64,000 bases of DNA from Actinomycetota bacterium. Its GTDB lineage: Bacteria > Actinomycetota > Acidimicrobiia > Acidimicrobiales > Ilumatobacteraceae. Below, one piece after another: positions 44,360 through 53,010 of the stretch. Location of the stretch: positions 58,371 to 122,370 of the forward strand of contig WLST01000001.1 of the NCBI GenBank assembly GCA_009711295.1. Reading direction: 5' to 3'. The translations under genes were made by a program, and so were the position numbers. The notes below the pieces were generated by a model. That model was not told the origin of the DNA. It searched no databases and was given only the letters and a program-made list of their open reading frames with translations. How positions within the stretch are numbered: position 1 is the first letter of the stretch; each line of letters starts with the position of its first letter.

Positions 44360-44959
44360 GTGGCGGAACGTTTACTCACATTGGTGCGACATGGGCAAAC
44401 CGCCGCGAATGCGCAGAACCTATTGCAAGGCCACGTCAACCATCCGCTCGACGACATTGGTCGTGCGCAAGTGAGTTTGTTGGGCGCAGCTCTGCAGAAA
44501 ATTGCCCCAGTTGATCGTGTTGTTGCAAGCCCTCTTCTGCGGGCACAACAAACCGCGCAAGCTATTACCCAGGGTCTGACACGCAGCATCGAAGTAGAAA
44601 CCGACCCACGTTGGATAGAGCTGAACTATGGCGACTTCGATGGGCAACCAGTTAGCTCGGTGAGCCCAGAACAGTGGGCAACGTGGCGAACAGATGAGCA
44701 CTTCCGGCCACCACATGGTGAAACACTCGCCGAACTCTCGGTGCGCGTGCATGAGGCAATTGAAGACTTGTTGAACAACACAGAGCACTCACACATTGTT
44801 GTGGTGAGTCATGTCTCACCCATTAAGGCTGCAGTGGCGTGGGCTCTTGGGGTAGGAGTAAACGTGTCGTGGCGCACTGCACTTGACCGGGCATCAATGA
44901 CTACTGTCAGGCTCGATGCCAAGCACCCGGCACTGAAAACTTTTAATGTCACTTTGTGA
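44360..44959 (+). CDS. Histidine phosphatase family protein
   Basis: 199 aa. The N-terminal LTLVRHGQTAAN is the RHG phospho-histidine motif. VVASPLLRAQQTA, a Glu in IELNYGDFDGQP, and VVVSHVSPIKA with the second catalytic His complete the phosphoglycerate-mutase-like active site. Possible roles are a broad phosphatase, CobC-like, or glucosyl-3-phosphoglycerate phosphatase-like. The GTG start at 44360 is chosen because homology begins there; an upstream in-frame ATG lies inside the previous gene. Confidence 0.88.
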   Translation: MAERLLTLVRHGQTAANAQNLLQGHVNHPLDDIGRAQVSLLGAALQKIAPVDRVVASPLLRAQQTAQAITQGLTRSIEVETDPRWIELNYGDFDGQPVSSVSPEQWATWRTDEHFRPPHGETLAELSVRVHEAIEDLLNNTEHSHIVVVSHVSPIKAAVAWALGVGVNVSWRTALDRASMTTVRLDAKHPALKTFNVTL

Positions 44960-44960
44960 A

Positions 44961-45308
<348 letters not shown>

Positions 45309-45347
45309 GAAAAGTGTACGAGGTTTATTGGGGAAGTGGTGTTGGCT

Positions 45348-46193
45348 TTATGAGCATTTGGCGTATTCATACGCCATGGAGTTGAGGCTTGGTGTTTCCA
45401 TATTGAGGGTGGTTTTGTTACCTGCCTCGTTGGGCTTGCCAAGTGCAACGGCGATGGTGCCAAGTGATCCGAAGGGTCCAGGTACTGCCGCTGGGTTTGG
45501 CTTGCCTGTCTTTTCATTTGTTGATGGGCCAATGCCGGCGATACCTGGGTTGATGGCTTGAGCAAGAACTGCTGCATGGCGAGATTCTTGTTCGCCGATG
45601 CCCATTGCTGCTGCACGCAACTTTGGCTGAGAAAGAAGCGACACGTAGAACTGGTAGGTCTCGGCTGCCAAAGTTTCGAGGCCAAGGGCTAATGCCATTA
45701 CATCGTCGAGTGGGGTATCGCTCGCAGCGATGCCGGCATCTTTGTTTCCCAAAATGAGATCAAGTGCAGGGTTGATGTAGAGCTTGTTGATTTGTTCGTT
45801 GGCACATTCAAAAGTTTCACCCTTTGCTTCGGTGATGACGCCACTCAATGCCTTGGCGTGAGCTTCGTGGTCGGCTTTAAACCTGTTCACCACGGCTGCG
45901 GTACCTGCTGCACTTCCCGTGAAGAGTCCGAGCTCTAATACCTTCTTGTAAGTATCGATGGCGTTGAACTCAAGTGACGTAGCGGTGCGCAAGAGCACTT
46001 CGTCTGTCGGGGCAGCTGTGGGGAGTCCTGTAGTTGGTGGAACTTCACCAATGCGAGGGAATGCACCTGCGGGGCTCTGTGGGCCTTTGCCACATGCGGC
46101 AAGAAGCGTGGTGGTTGCAATGGCAAAGCCGCCTGTGAGCAAGAATCGACGGCGGTTGACCGGTGAAGACATATCGAAGTTATTTGAGTTCAT
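45348..46193 (-). CDS. Tat-exported ferritin-like lipoprotein
   Basis: 281 aa. Twin-Arg signal (NRRRFLLTGGFA) and lipobox LAAC. A ferritin-like four-helix domain (about 65-225) has candidate di-iron ligands: E in TSLEFNAIDTYKK, DHEAHAK, GLETLAAETYQFY and EQESRHAAVL. The C-terminal tail is Pro/Gly-rich. An exported ferritin-like protein is likely to handle iron or peroxide at the outer membrane face. It lies 23 bases downstream of a second, cytoplasmic ferritin-like gene. Confidence 0.82.
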   Translation of the reverse strand: MNSNNFDMSSPVNRRRFLLTGGFAIATTTLLAACGKGPQSPAGAFPRIGEVPPTTGLPTAAPTDEVLLRTATSLEFNAIDTYKKVLELGLFTGSAAGTAAVVNRFKADHEAHAKALSGVITEAKGETFECANEQINKLYINPALDLILGNKDAGIAASDTPLDDVMALALGLETLAAETYQFYVSLLSQPKLRAAAMGIGEQESRHAAVLAQAINPGIAGIGPSTNEKTGKPNPAAVPGPFGSLGTIAVALGKPNEAGNKTTLNMETPSLNSMAYEYAKCS

Positions 46194-46216
46194 GGTGTGT
46201 CCTTAGGAGATGTGTT

Positions 46217-46741
46217 CTACGCCGGGTAGGTCTTGGTGTCGAGTGGTTCTGCAGCATTGTCGAGGATGTCGCCGAGGGCTTTTTTGCCAGCGAAGCCAGC
46301 AAGTACTGCAGCATGACGACCCTGAACGGAAATGATGGACGCAACAAGTTGCGCGCCATCGGTGCCGGTGATTGTTCCGAGCACTCCGAGATGGGTTTTG
46401 ACGAGTGAGTTCTCTAAGGAGAGGAATGTTCCGGCGAGTTCAGCATCGGAGCCAGATGCGGCAGCAGCAACGAATGCTGTGTAGAAACTTGCATTTTGTG
46501 CAGTTGCTGCAGAACGACCAAGGAGCCCAGCCAGAGACTGTGCGTAGGCGAGATGATGTGCGCCAAATAAGTCGGTGACAACCTTGAGGTCTTTTCCTGC
46601 TGCAGCTGAAGCTTTTGCGTAGAGCGCAGTCATCGCAAGTTCAATTCCATGAGCGAACTGCAAAACGGCGATGTCGCTCTTTGTCGGTTGCTTTGGCGGG
46701 GCGGTAGTGGTGGGTGCGTCCACGCGGGGTTCCTTTCGCAT
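46217..46741 (-). CDS. Ferritin-like protein with degenerate metal site
   Basis: 174 aa, without a signal peptide. It aligns to the neighbouring exported ferritin-like protein but has lost likely ligands: the DHEAH position reads AHHLA, and EQESRHAAVL reads SVQGRHAAVL. The remaining Glu in GIELAM and FLSLENSLVKTH could bind metal partially. The N-terminus is Pro/Thr/Lys-rich and disordered-looking. It is first in the two-gene unit. It may be a structural partner rather than an enzyme. Confidence 0.72.
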   Translation of the reverse strand: MRKEPRVDAPTTTAPPKQPTKSDIAVLQFAHGIELAMTALYAKASAAAGKDLKVVTDLFGAHHLAYAQSLAGLLGRSAATAQNASFYTAFVAAAASGSDAELAGTFLSLENSLVKTHLGVLGTITGTDGAQLVASIISVQGRHAAVLAGFAGKKALGDILDNAAEPLDTKTYPA

Positions 46742-46819
46742 TCATTAACAGATCAGATTTATGTTCATAACAGTATTTCAGACCAGGTCGATTTCCGAAC
46801 TAGGGAAAGCGAGACAACT

Positions 46820-48334
46820 TTAGAAGTCAAGAGCAGAGAGGTCGGGGATCCAGCCCTGTGAAGCGCTCACCGCGACGGTCCACTGCGAACGAAGTGCCAC
46901 TGAGGTTGGGCCGTCCAAGGTGCTTTCCACTTGATTCTCGGGGTTCCAAGTGCTGGTTGCTGCAGAAAGTGAGGGCCACAGCCCGAGTGCGGTTCCTGCC
47001 AAAAAGGCGGCTCCGAGAGTTGTTGCTTCCGTGACGGGTGACACTTCAATAGTGCGCGAAGTGCTGTTGGCGAGTGCTTGAACAAAGACGGGGTTTTTGC
47101 TCATCCCGCCATCGATGCGAATGGGGCTCGTGGTGGACGAGGCGAACTGGGCGGCATCGTGGGCGGCCGCTTCGTAGAGGTCGGCTCCTCTGTGTGCCAC
47201 TCCTTCAAGCACTGCTCGCACGACGTGTGCACGTGTGGTGCCACGTGTGATGCCAAGGAGTGCTCCACGTGCGCCGTAATCCCAATGTGGTGTTCCGAGA
47301 CCAAAGAGGGCGGGCACATACATGACTCCATCGCTGCTCGTCACACTGCCGGCAAGCTCGGCGCTCTCTTGCGCAGTGTCGATGAGTTTCATGTCGTCAA
47401 TGAGCCATTCAATATTGGTGCCAGCAGACAACATGATGGCTTCAACGCCCCAATGCACCGTGGTAGTCGTTGCATCTTTTTCAATCAGTGAAAAAGCAAC
47501 GATGGGAAAAGTTCCTGATGTGCTGCGTGACGATGCGGTGGGGGCAGTGGTACCTGTGTACATATCGAGCATGCCACCGGTACCAAAAGTAATTTTGGTG
47601 CTGCCTGGGGTAATGCAGCCTTGCCCCACTAACGACGCTTGCTGATCGCCAACGAGTGCAGCAATGGGAAGGTTGCTGAGTTCGATTGCGTGACCAACCA
47701 CTTGTGATGAAGCAACGATGGTGGGAAGAGCAACGAGTGGAATCTTTAAGGTTGAACAAATTTTTTCAGACCAGTTCAGTGTGTCTACAGAAAAGAGCCC
47801 GGTCACACCTGCGTTGGTGTGGTCGGTTACAAAAGATTTTCCGGCGGTGAACTTCCACGTGAGCCAAGTGTCGATGGTGCCAATGCAAATATCGCCACGC
47901 TGAATTTCTTCTTGTAGTTGTGCGCCGTAGTTTTGCAGCATCCAGACAGCCTTGGTTGCTGTTTGGTTAGGGGCAAACATCAAGCCATGCTCGGAGCGTG
48001 CGGTAATGCACTCCATCACTGTGCGCAGGTCTTGCCAGCCAAGGGCCGGCCCTAGAGGCTCTCCTGTGATGCGATTCCAGACAATGGTGGACGCTCGTTG
48101 ATTGGTGATGCCAATTCCGATTGCACAATTTGGATTGCGCTCCAACACGGTGAGGGCAGCATCACGTGCGGCAGTGAACATGTGCATTGCGTCGAACTCA
48201 ACAAGACCTGAAAAAGGGGTTGACGGTGGATTCTTGCAGTACTCCACATCGGTGATTTGCCCTGCACCATTGACGAGGGCTGCACGCAAGCCAGTGGTGC
48301 CGACATCGATGACCAAAATTGATGGCTGTGTCAT
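46820..48334 (-). CDS. FGGY-family carbohydrate kinase, divergent from glycerol kinase
   Basis: 504 aa. The overall layout is that of glycerol kinase: N-terminal DVGTTGLRA phosphate loop, GITNQR (R80), GW100QDLRT, catalytic GDQQASLVGQG, and GTGGMLD. Two of the four residues that contact glycerol in E. coli GlpK are changed: the Glu after NQR is Ala81, and the Tyr of DPYFxGTK is Asn123 (APNQTATK). Thus the substrate is likely another polyol or ketose. It is the last gene of the operon with GlpD and an AGPS-like flavoprotein, overlapping the membrane-protein gene by 4 nt. Confidence 0.85.
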   Translation of the reverse strand: MTQPSILVIDVGTTGLRAALVNGAGQITDVEYCKNPPSTPFSGLVEFDAMHMFTAARDAALTVLERNPNCAIGIGITNQRASTIVWNRITGEPLGPALGWQDLRTVMECITARSEHGLMFAPNQTATKAVWMLQNYGAQLQEEIQRGDICIGTIDTWLTWKFTAGKSFVTDHTNAGVTGLFSVDTLNWSEKICSTLKIPLVALPTIVASSQVVGHAIELSNLPIAALVGDQQASLVGQGCITPGSTKITFGTGGMLDMYTGTTAPTASSRSTSGTFPIVAFSLIEKDATTTTVHWGVEAIMLSAGTNIEWLIDDMKLIDTAQESAELAGSVTSSDGVMYVPALFGLGTPHWDYGARGALLGITRGTTRAHVVRAVLEGVAHRGADLYEAAAHDAAQFASSTTSPIRIDGGMSKNPVFVQALANSTSRTIEVSPVTEATTLGAAFLAGTALGLWPSLSAATSTWNPENQVESTLDGPTSVALRSQWTVAVSASQGWIPDLSALDF

Positions 48335-48729
48335 TTGGGGCGCACTCCTGAGTTCTGCATGATGCTCCCGAGCACGCCGCCAAAAATACTGGCAACAAGC
48401 GCAAGAGAAAACGCGGTAATGATTCGGCTCACACGCACTTCACCGCCGGTGGCGACGCGAATGAGGAGAAAAAAGCTTTGCACCACTAAAAAAACTCCAG
48501 CCCCTGCCACAAGTCCGTGTGCGAGTGGACGTCCGCGTTCTTGATGCCATGCGGCAACACCACTGCCAATGACGAACCCGCAAATGGCGAGCAAGGAAAG
48601 TAGCGGCGCCCATCCACTCGGATGGTCGGAGTTATCAACGACGAATCGCGCAATCAGTGTGGGAGGGACGGCAAAAAGAGCGGTGACTGATGCCCCTTTT
48701 TGCAGGGCAAGAGTGTCGAAATCTTTCAT
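48331..48729 (-). CDS. Small four-helix membrane protein
   Basis: 132 aa with four predicted membrane helices (starting near residues 14, 42, 70 and 105) and a short basic C-terminus. No known family. It sits inside the glycerol-phosphate operon between the AGPS-like gene and the FGGY kinase, overlapping the latter by 4 nt (ATGA). It could be a small transporter component or a membrane tether; nothing in the sequence decides. Confidence 0.65.
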   Translation of the reverse strand: MKDFDTLALQKGASVTALFAVPPTLIARFVVDNSDHPSGWAPLLSLLAICGFVIGSGVAAWHQERGRPLAHGLVAGAGVFLVVQSFFLLIRVATGGEVRVSRIITAFSLALVASIFGGVLGSIMQNSGVRPK

Positions 48730-48738
48730 TGCTTATGT

Positions 48739-50253
48739 TTAGCGCATTGGCCAGAGTGCTGCGTCGTTTGACCCAGTGTTGAGACCCAATTTGCCAGGGT
48801 TCAAAATGTTGTTTGGGTCGAGTGTTGTCTTCAGCGACTGCAGAACTTTCATTCCCGTTCCGAGGGCTTCGCTCATGAAGCGGTTGCGGTTGAGGCCTAC
48901 TCCGTGATGGTGCGACAGGTTTGCCCCAGCCTGAAGTGCAGCACGTTGGGCTGCATCCCATAGTGCAACATAAGTCTTTTCAAACTCTTCTGCTGGAGGA
49001 GTTGCTGCAAAGGTGAAATATACACATGCGCCGTCGAGATAGCTGTGCGATAAATGACAAGTAGCGCTGCGTGCATGGGGAACTTGCAGAAGTGATTGCA
49101 CCACAGCGTCGTTGACATGCATCAGCTGGCTCCAAGGAGCAGCAACTTCAATGGTGTCGACAACAAAACCTTTTTTGGTGAGGCTCTGCAAAGCGCTGGT
49201 GTCGTTGCGATGCGAGAGCCATTTTTCTACCAGAGCAGTATCGGCAGCGATGGCATGATTTTGATTGGAATATTGCTGGACGATATGCATGGTTGCTGCA
49301 ACAAGTTGTTCGTTGCCTTCATCGAGTACAAGCAGTGTTGCTTGTGTGCCATCGCCTTCGTGTGATCGCTTGCTTTCGCTGCCGTCGTACAAGCGCAGCA
49401 CTGCAGGTGTTGCTCCTGCGCGAATGAGTTGACGGCACGCTTCAATGCCTTGGGCAAAGGTGGGGAAACGGTAAGCAGCCGTTGTGCGAAACTCTGGTAA
49501 CGGGTGGGCGCGCAGCCACGCCCGCGTGATGACTCCAAGTGTTCCTTCAGAACCGAGAAAGACTTCGGTGAGATCTGGTCCGGCTGCTGCTGCAGGCGCG
49601 CCGCCGGTGAGAACAACAGTTCCGTCGGCGAGCACAACTTCAAGGCCCACCACCATGTCTTCAATTTTTCCGTAACGGGTGGAAAATTGACCTGCACCTC
49701 GGCAGGCGATCCATCCACCAACGGTAGAGATATCGAATGATTGTGGGTAATGCCCCACAGTGAGTTGGTGTTGTGCGTTCAACTCAGATTCCAGGTCTGG
49801 GCCAAAGGTGCCGGGGAGAACTTCGACGATGCCAGAGATGGCGTCGACTGCATTAATGCCTTGCAGAGAGGTGAGATCGAGAAGCACGCCGCCATAGAGC
49901 GGAATGGAAGCGCCGGTAACACCACTGCGGCCGCCGGCGGGTGTTACTGGAATTTTTACTTCGTTACAAATACGCATCACTGCCGAAACTTCAGATGTAT
50001 TTCGTGGCCGACACACCACGCTTGGCAGTGCAGCAGTTTCGTTGCGTAGCGCCCACGACAATGACAGCGGCCACCAGTCACGCCCGCTTTCAGCGAGTGT
50101 TGCAGCATCGGTGGTGCTGGTGCATGCCGATGTGAGTTGTGCCAGTACCTCTGCGGTGATGAGTCCACGACCCTGGGTGGGGAAATGAGCAGAGGCTGTA
50201 GCAGCAGAACCAGAGAACTCAATGGGTGGAGTGGTGTTCATATATTGCGTCAT
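48739..50253 (-). CDS. FAD-linked oxidase, alkylglycerone-phosphate synthase-like
   Basis: 504 aa. FAD-binding-4 domain (about 75-215) with VTPAGGRSGVTGASIPLYGGV and DISTVGGWIACRGAGQFSTRYGKIEDMV. The C-terminal part has CHLSHSYLDGACVYFTFA and a His cluster HHHGVGLNR as in alkyldihydroxyacetone-phosphate synthase, where Tyr and His residues act in catalysis. The family also includes D-lactate/glycolate-type oxidases. AGPS-type chemistry would exchange an acyl for an alkyl group on DHAP, giving ether lipid precursors; this is inferred from motifs. It overlaps the glpD stop by 4 nt. Confidence 0.82.
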   Translation of the reverse strand: MTQYMNTTPPIEFSGSAATASAHFPTQGRGLITAEVLAQLTSACTSTTDAATLAESGRDWWPLSLSWALRNETAALPSVVCRPRNTSEVSAVMRICNEVKIPVTPAGGRSGVTGASIPLYGGVLLDLTSLQGINAVDAISGIVEVLPGTFGPDLESELNAQHQLTVGHYPQSFDISTVGGWIACRGAGQFSTRYGKIEDMVVGLEVVLADGTVVLTGGAPAAAAGPDLTEVFLGSEGTLGVITRAWLRAHPLPEFRTTAAYRFPTFAQGIEACRQLIRAGATPAVLRLYDGSESKRSHEGDGTQATLLVLDEGNEQLVAATMHIVQQYSNQNHAIAADTALVEKWLSHRNDTSALQSLTKKGFVVDTIEVAAPWSQLMHVNDAVVQSLLQVPHARSATCHLSHSYLDGACVYFTFAATPPAEEFEKTYVALWDAAQRAALQAGANLSHHHGVGLNRNRFMSEALGTGMKVLQSLKTTLDPNNILNPGKLGLNTGSNDAALWPMR

Positions 50254-51959
50254 GGTTGCTCTTTCGTTGCTGCGATAAATTCAGATTCGGTCACCAACCC
50301 AGCGGCTTCTTCTTCAGCACAAATGGCATTGAAAAGCTCTACTTGGTTATTGATGTCAGATTCGCTCCACTGCAGCTGCGGTGCAATGAGTTCGGCCACA
50401 CTGCGTGCTGCGTTTTTTGTTGCGGCACGGTTGAACAGTAATGCCCGCGTACGGCGTGAGAGAACGTCGTCGAGCGTGTATGCCATTTCGTGGGTTGCTG
50501 CGTACATTGCCTCGGCACGTAAGTAGGGAAGTCCGTCAATGAGGGGAAGCCCGAGATCGGGCTGGGCAGCAATGAGCGCATCAATGTCGGATGCATAAGA
50601 CCCAAAACGATGCGCGAGGTGCATTTGTTGTGCATTTCGTGATTTTGATTCACGGTATCCACGTGAGCCATGCAGGGCTAGATTTTTTGTTCGGCAACGA
50701 TACTTTTTGTTCGATAGGTGGAGTTGGTGAATGACGGCGTCGATGGTGTCTTCACTCATTTCACGATATGTGGTGAGTTTGCCACCGGTGACAGTGATGA
50801 CCCCGGAGTCGGAAGTGCTGACTCTGTGGCGACGCGATAAGTCGGCTGTGCGTTCACCAATTTTTTCATTTTCATCGGGCTTCACTAACGGACGCAACCC
50901 TGCCCACACTGCCAAAACATCTTTGTGTGTCACCTCATTGGTGATGCTTGCGTTTAATGCACGTAAGACGTAATCAATGTCGTCTTTGGTGCACTGTGGA
51001 TTATCGACTGATCCGTCGTAACTGGTATCGGTTGTTCCGATGTAGGTGTACTGAAATGTGCCATCGCCATTGGGCACCCAGGGCACAACAAACAAACTGC
51101 GCTTGTCTTTCGGCACGGGAATGACCACAGCAATGTCGTTGCGAACAAGGTTCCATGGAACGGTGATATGCACGCCTTTTGCAGGGCGAATTGAGGAAGG
51201 ATGCTTTCCTTCATCAAGTTTGCGCACATCATCGGCCCAAACACCGGTGGCATTAACAACTGCTTTGGCCTTAATGGTGAAGGTGTCGCCCTCTTGTGAT
51301 TGTGCCTGAACAACAAACTTTCCCGTTGCATCTTTCTCTATGCCAGTCACGCTGCACCAGTTGGCAAGCGTTGCGCCTTGTTGCGCTGCTGTCTGTGCGA
51401 GTGCAATGCAAATGCGAGAGTCATCTGCGGCTGCGTCGTAATACAAATACGCAGATGCGAGTCGATCTTTCGGCATTGTGGGCAAGTGTTTGTAAGCCGC
51501 TTTGGCATTTAAGCGTCGGTGAAATTTTCCGATGCGCCAGCCACCAGTGAGGTCATACATCCACAATGCTGAACCCAGAGCACGTGCAATTTTCTTTTTA
51601 ATGAGGCCATCTTTGGTAACGATGGGAATCATGAAGGGGAGTACTTGCACTAAGTGTGGTGCATTAGAACGCAAGCGTCGCCGTTCGTGCAACGCTTCGT
51701 ATACCAAGCGCACATCGCCTTGCTGCAGGTAACGCAACCCACCATGAATCAGTTTCGAACTCTTCGATGACGTACCAGATGAAAAGTCGTGACGCTCGAG
51801 AAGCGCAACACGCAAACCTCTGCTTGCGGCATCAACCGCAACGCCAAGACCTGTGACGCCGCCACCAACAATGACCACATCGAATTCCTGATGAACAAGA
51901 TTCTGCAATGCTTGCGCCCGGGTCAAAAGGGGGGCGCTCAAGGGGGTGGCGTTACTCAT
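50250..51959 (-). CDS. glpD: Glycerol-3-phosphate dehydrogenase/oxidase GlpD
   Basis: 569 aa. FAD Rossmann motif VVIVGGGVTGLGVAVDAASRG, then SGTSSKSSKLIHGGLRYLQ (the GlpD signature) and a C-terminal DAO_C domain. It oxidises sn-glycerol 3-phosphate to DHAP at the membrane and passes electrons to quinone. It is first gene of a leftward four-gene operon with the AGPS-like oxidase, whose substrate could be the DHAP branch. It is divergent from the Fur-family gene with an 88-base gap. Confidence 0.93.
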   Translation of the reverse strand: MSNATPLSAPLLTRAQALQNLVHQEFDVVIVGGGVTGLGVAVDAASRGLRVALLERHDFSSGTSSKSSKLIHGGLRYLQQGDVRLVYEALHERRRLRSNAPHLVQVLPFMIPIVTKDGLIKKKIARALGSALWMYDLTGGWRIGKFHRRLNAKAAYKHLPTMPKDRLASAYLYYDAAADDSRICIALAQTAAQQGATLANWCSVTGIEKDATGKFVVQAQSQEGDTFTIKAKAVVNATGVWADDVRKLDEGKHPSSIRPAKGVHITVPWNLVRNDIAVVIPVPKDKRSLFVVPWVPNGDGTFQYTYIGTTDTSYDGSVDNPQCTKDDIDYVLRALNASITNEVTHKDVLAVWAGLRPLVKPDENEKIGERTADLSRRHRVSTSDSGVITVTGGKLTTYREMSEDTIDAVIHQLHLSNKKYRCRTKNLALHGSRGYRESKSRNAQQMHLAHRFGSYASDIDALIAAQPDLGLPLIDGLPYLRAEAMYAATHEMAYTLDDVLSRRTRALLFNRAATKNAARSVAELIAPQLQWSESDINNQVELFNAICAEEEAAGLVTESEFIAATKEQP

Positions 51960-52047
51960 GGGTAGATCCTACTTGTGACGCATTTCGCATGCTTTGCTAG
52001 TTCGCACGACTTGTTGATTAGCAGCAGATGAGATTAGTTTTCCTTGT

Positions 52048-52470
52048 GTGAAAACGCCAGAAGAACTCGTCGCCCGATTCCGCGAAGAGGGGTACAAAGT
52101 GACCCCGCAGCGCCAACTCATTTTCCGTTTATTGAATGGCAACACGGCTCACCCAACGGCAGAAACGTTGTACGAAGTCGCCGCAGAGCAAATGCCCGGC
52201 ATTTCATTGCGCACGGTGTACCAAACTCTGTCGGAATTGAGCGCCATGGGTGAAGTGCAGCACATCGACCTTGGCTCTGGCGCTGTGCGCTTCGACCCCA
52301 ATGTCGACGATCATCATCATGTGGTGTGCAGCACGTGCGGTGTGGTGCACGACGTCTATGTCAATCAAACGCCTTTGCAGTTTGAAGGCGACGTTGAAGG
52401 TTTTGCGGTGCATAGCACTCGCATTGTGTTCTCAGGTGAATGTGCTCAATGCGCGCATTTGTCTGCGTAA
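52048..52470 (+). CDS. Fur-family regulator, PerR-like
   Basis: 140 aa from a GTG start. The winged helix (VTPQRQLIFRLLNG ... ISLRTVYQTLSEL) is followed by a dimerisation domain with VDDHHHVVCSTCGVVHD and a second C-x-x-C, CAQC, giving the structural zinc site. Asp before the His cluster (DDHHH) rather than Glu fits the PerR subgroup, which senses peroxide by metal-catalysed His oxidation. The downstream rubrerythrin gene 36 bases away supports this role. PerR versus Fur is inferred. Confidence 0.88.
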   Translation: MKTPEELVARFREEGYKVTPQRQLIFRLLNGNTAHPTAETLYEVAAEQMPGISLRTVYQTLSELSAMGEVQHIDLGSGAVRFDPNVDDHHHVVCSTCGVVHDVYVNQTPLQFEGDVEGFAVHSTRIVFSGECAQCAHLSA

Positions 52471-52506
52471 GAGAAATACCCATAACAACTACAAAAAGGA
52501 GACGTC

Positions 52507-52923
52507 ATGGCCGGATTGAACGGAACCAAGACACACGAAAACCTGAAAGAAGCATTTGCTGGTGAAAGCCAAGCAAACCGTCGCTACCTCTGGTTCGCAC
52601 AGAAGGCAGACGTTGAGGGTTACCCAGATGCAGCTGCGCTTTTCCGTTCAGTTGCTGAAGGCGAAACCGGCCATGCACATGGTCACCTCGACTTCCTTGC
52701 TCAAGTAGGCGACCCAGCTTCTGGTTTGCCCATTGGTGAAACCGAAGAGAACTTCAAAGCATCTATTGCTGGTGAAACATATGAGTACACACAGATGTAC
52801 CCAGGTTTCGGACGCACAGCTCGCGAAGAAGGATTCAACGACATCGCCGACTGGTTTGAAACTCTTGCAAAGGCAGAAAAGAGCCACGCTGGTCGTTTCC
52901 AGCAGGGTCTCGACGCTCTCTAA
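52507..52923 (+). CDS. Rubrerythrin without rubredoxin domain
   Basis: 138 aa. A di-iron four-helix bundle: [41 protein letters not shown], and [12 protein letters not shown] with two ExxH motifs. It lacks the C-terminal rubredoxin domain of classical rubrerythrin, so it needs an external electron donor, plausibly the Fe-S protein encoded downstream. It reduces hydrogen peroxide. A strong AAAGGAG Shine-Dalgarno precedes the ATG. Likely in an operon with, and repressed by, the PerR-like gene upstream. Confidence 0.93.
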   Translation: MAGLNGTKTHENLKEAFAGESQANRRYLWFAQKADVEGYPDAAALFRSVAEGETGHAHGHLDFLAQVGDPASGLPIGETEENFKASIAGETYEYTQMYPGFGRTAREEGFNDIADWFETLAKAEKSHAGRFQQGLDAL

Positions 52924-52939
52924 AGAGTGAGTTATTCCG

Positions 52940-52972
52940 TTGTGGGGCACAGGTTTTTCCTGTGTCCCACAA
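52940..52972 (+). terminator. Strong hairpin between rubrerythrin and Fe-S protein genes
   Basis: Fourteen-base arms (52940-52953 and 52959-52972) with one G-T mismatch and a TTTTT loop. The core is TTGTGGG...CCCACAA. It lies 16 bases after the rubrerythrin stop. No T-run follows, so it may be a partial terminator or mRNA-stabilising stem giving more rubrerythrin than downstream product. Confidence 0.6.
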
Positions 52973-53010
52973 CAACACCTCAATAAAAACGACGCAAGCA
53001 GGGAAATGAC

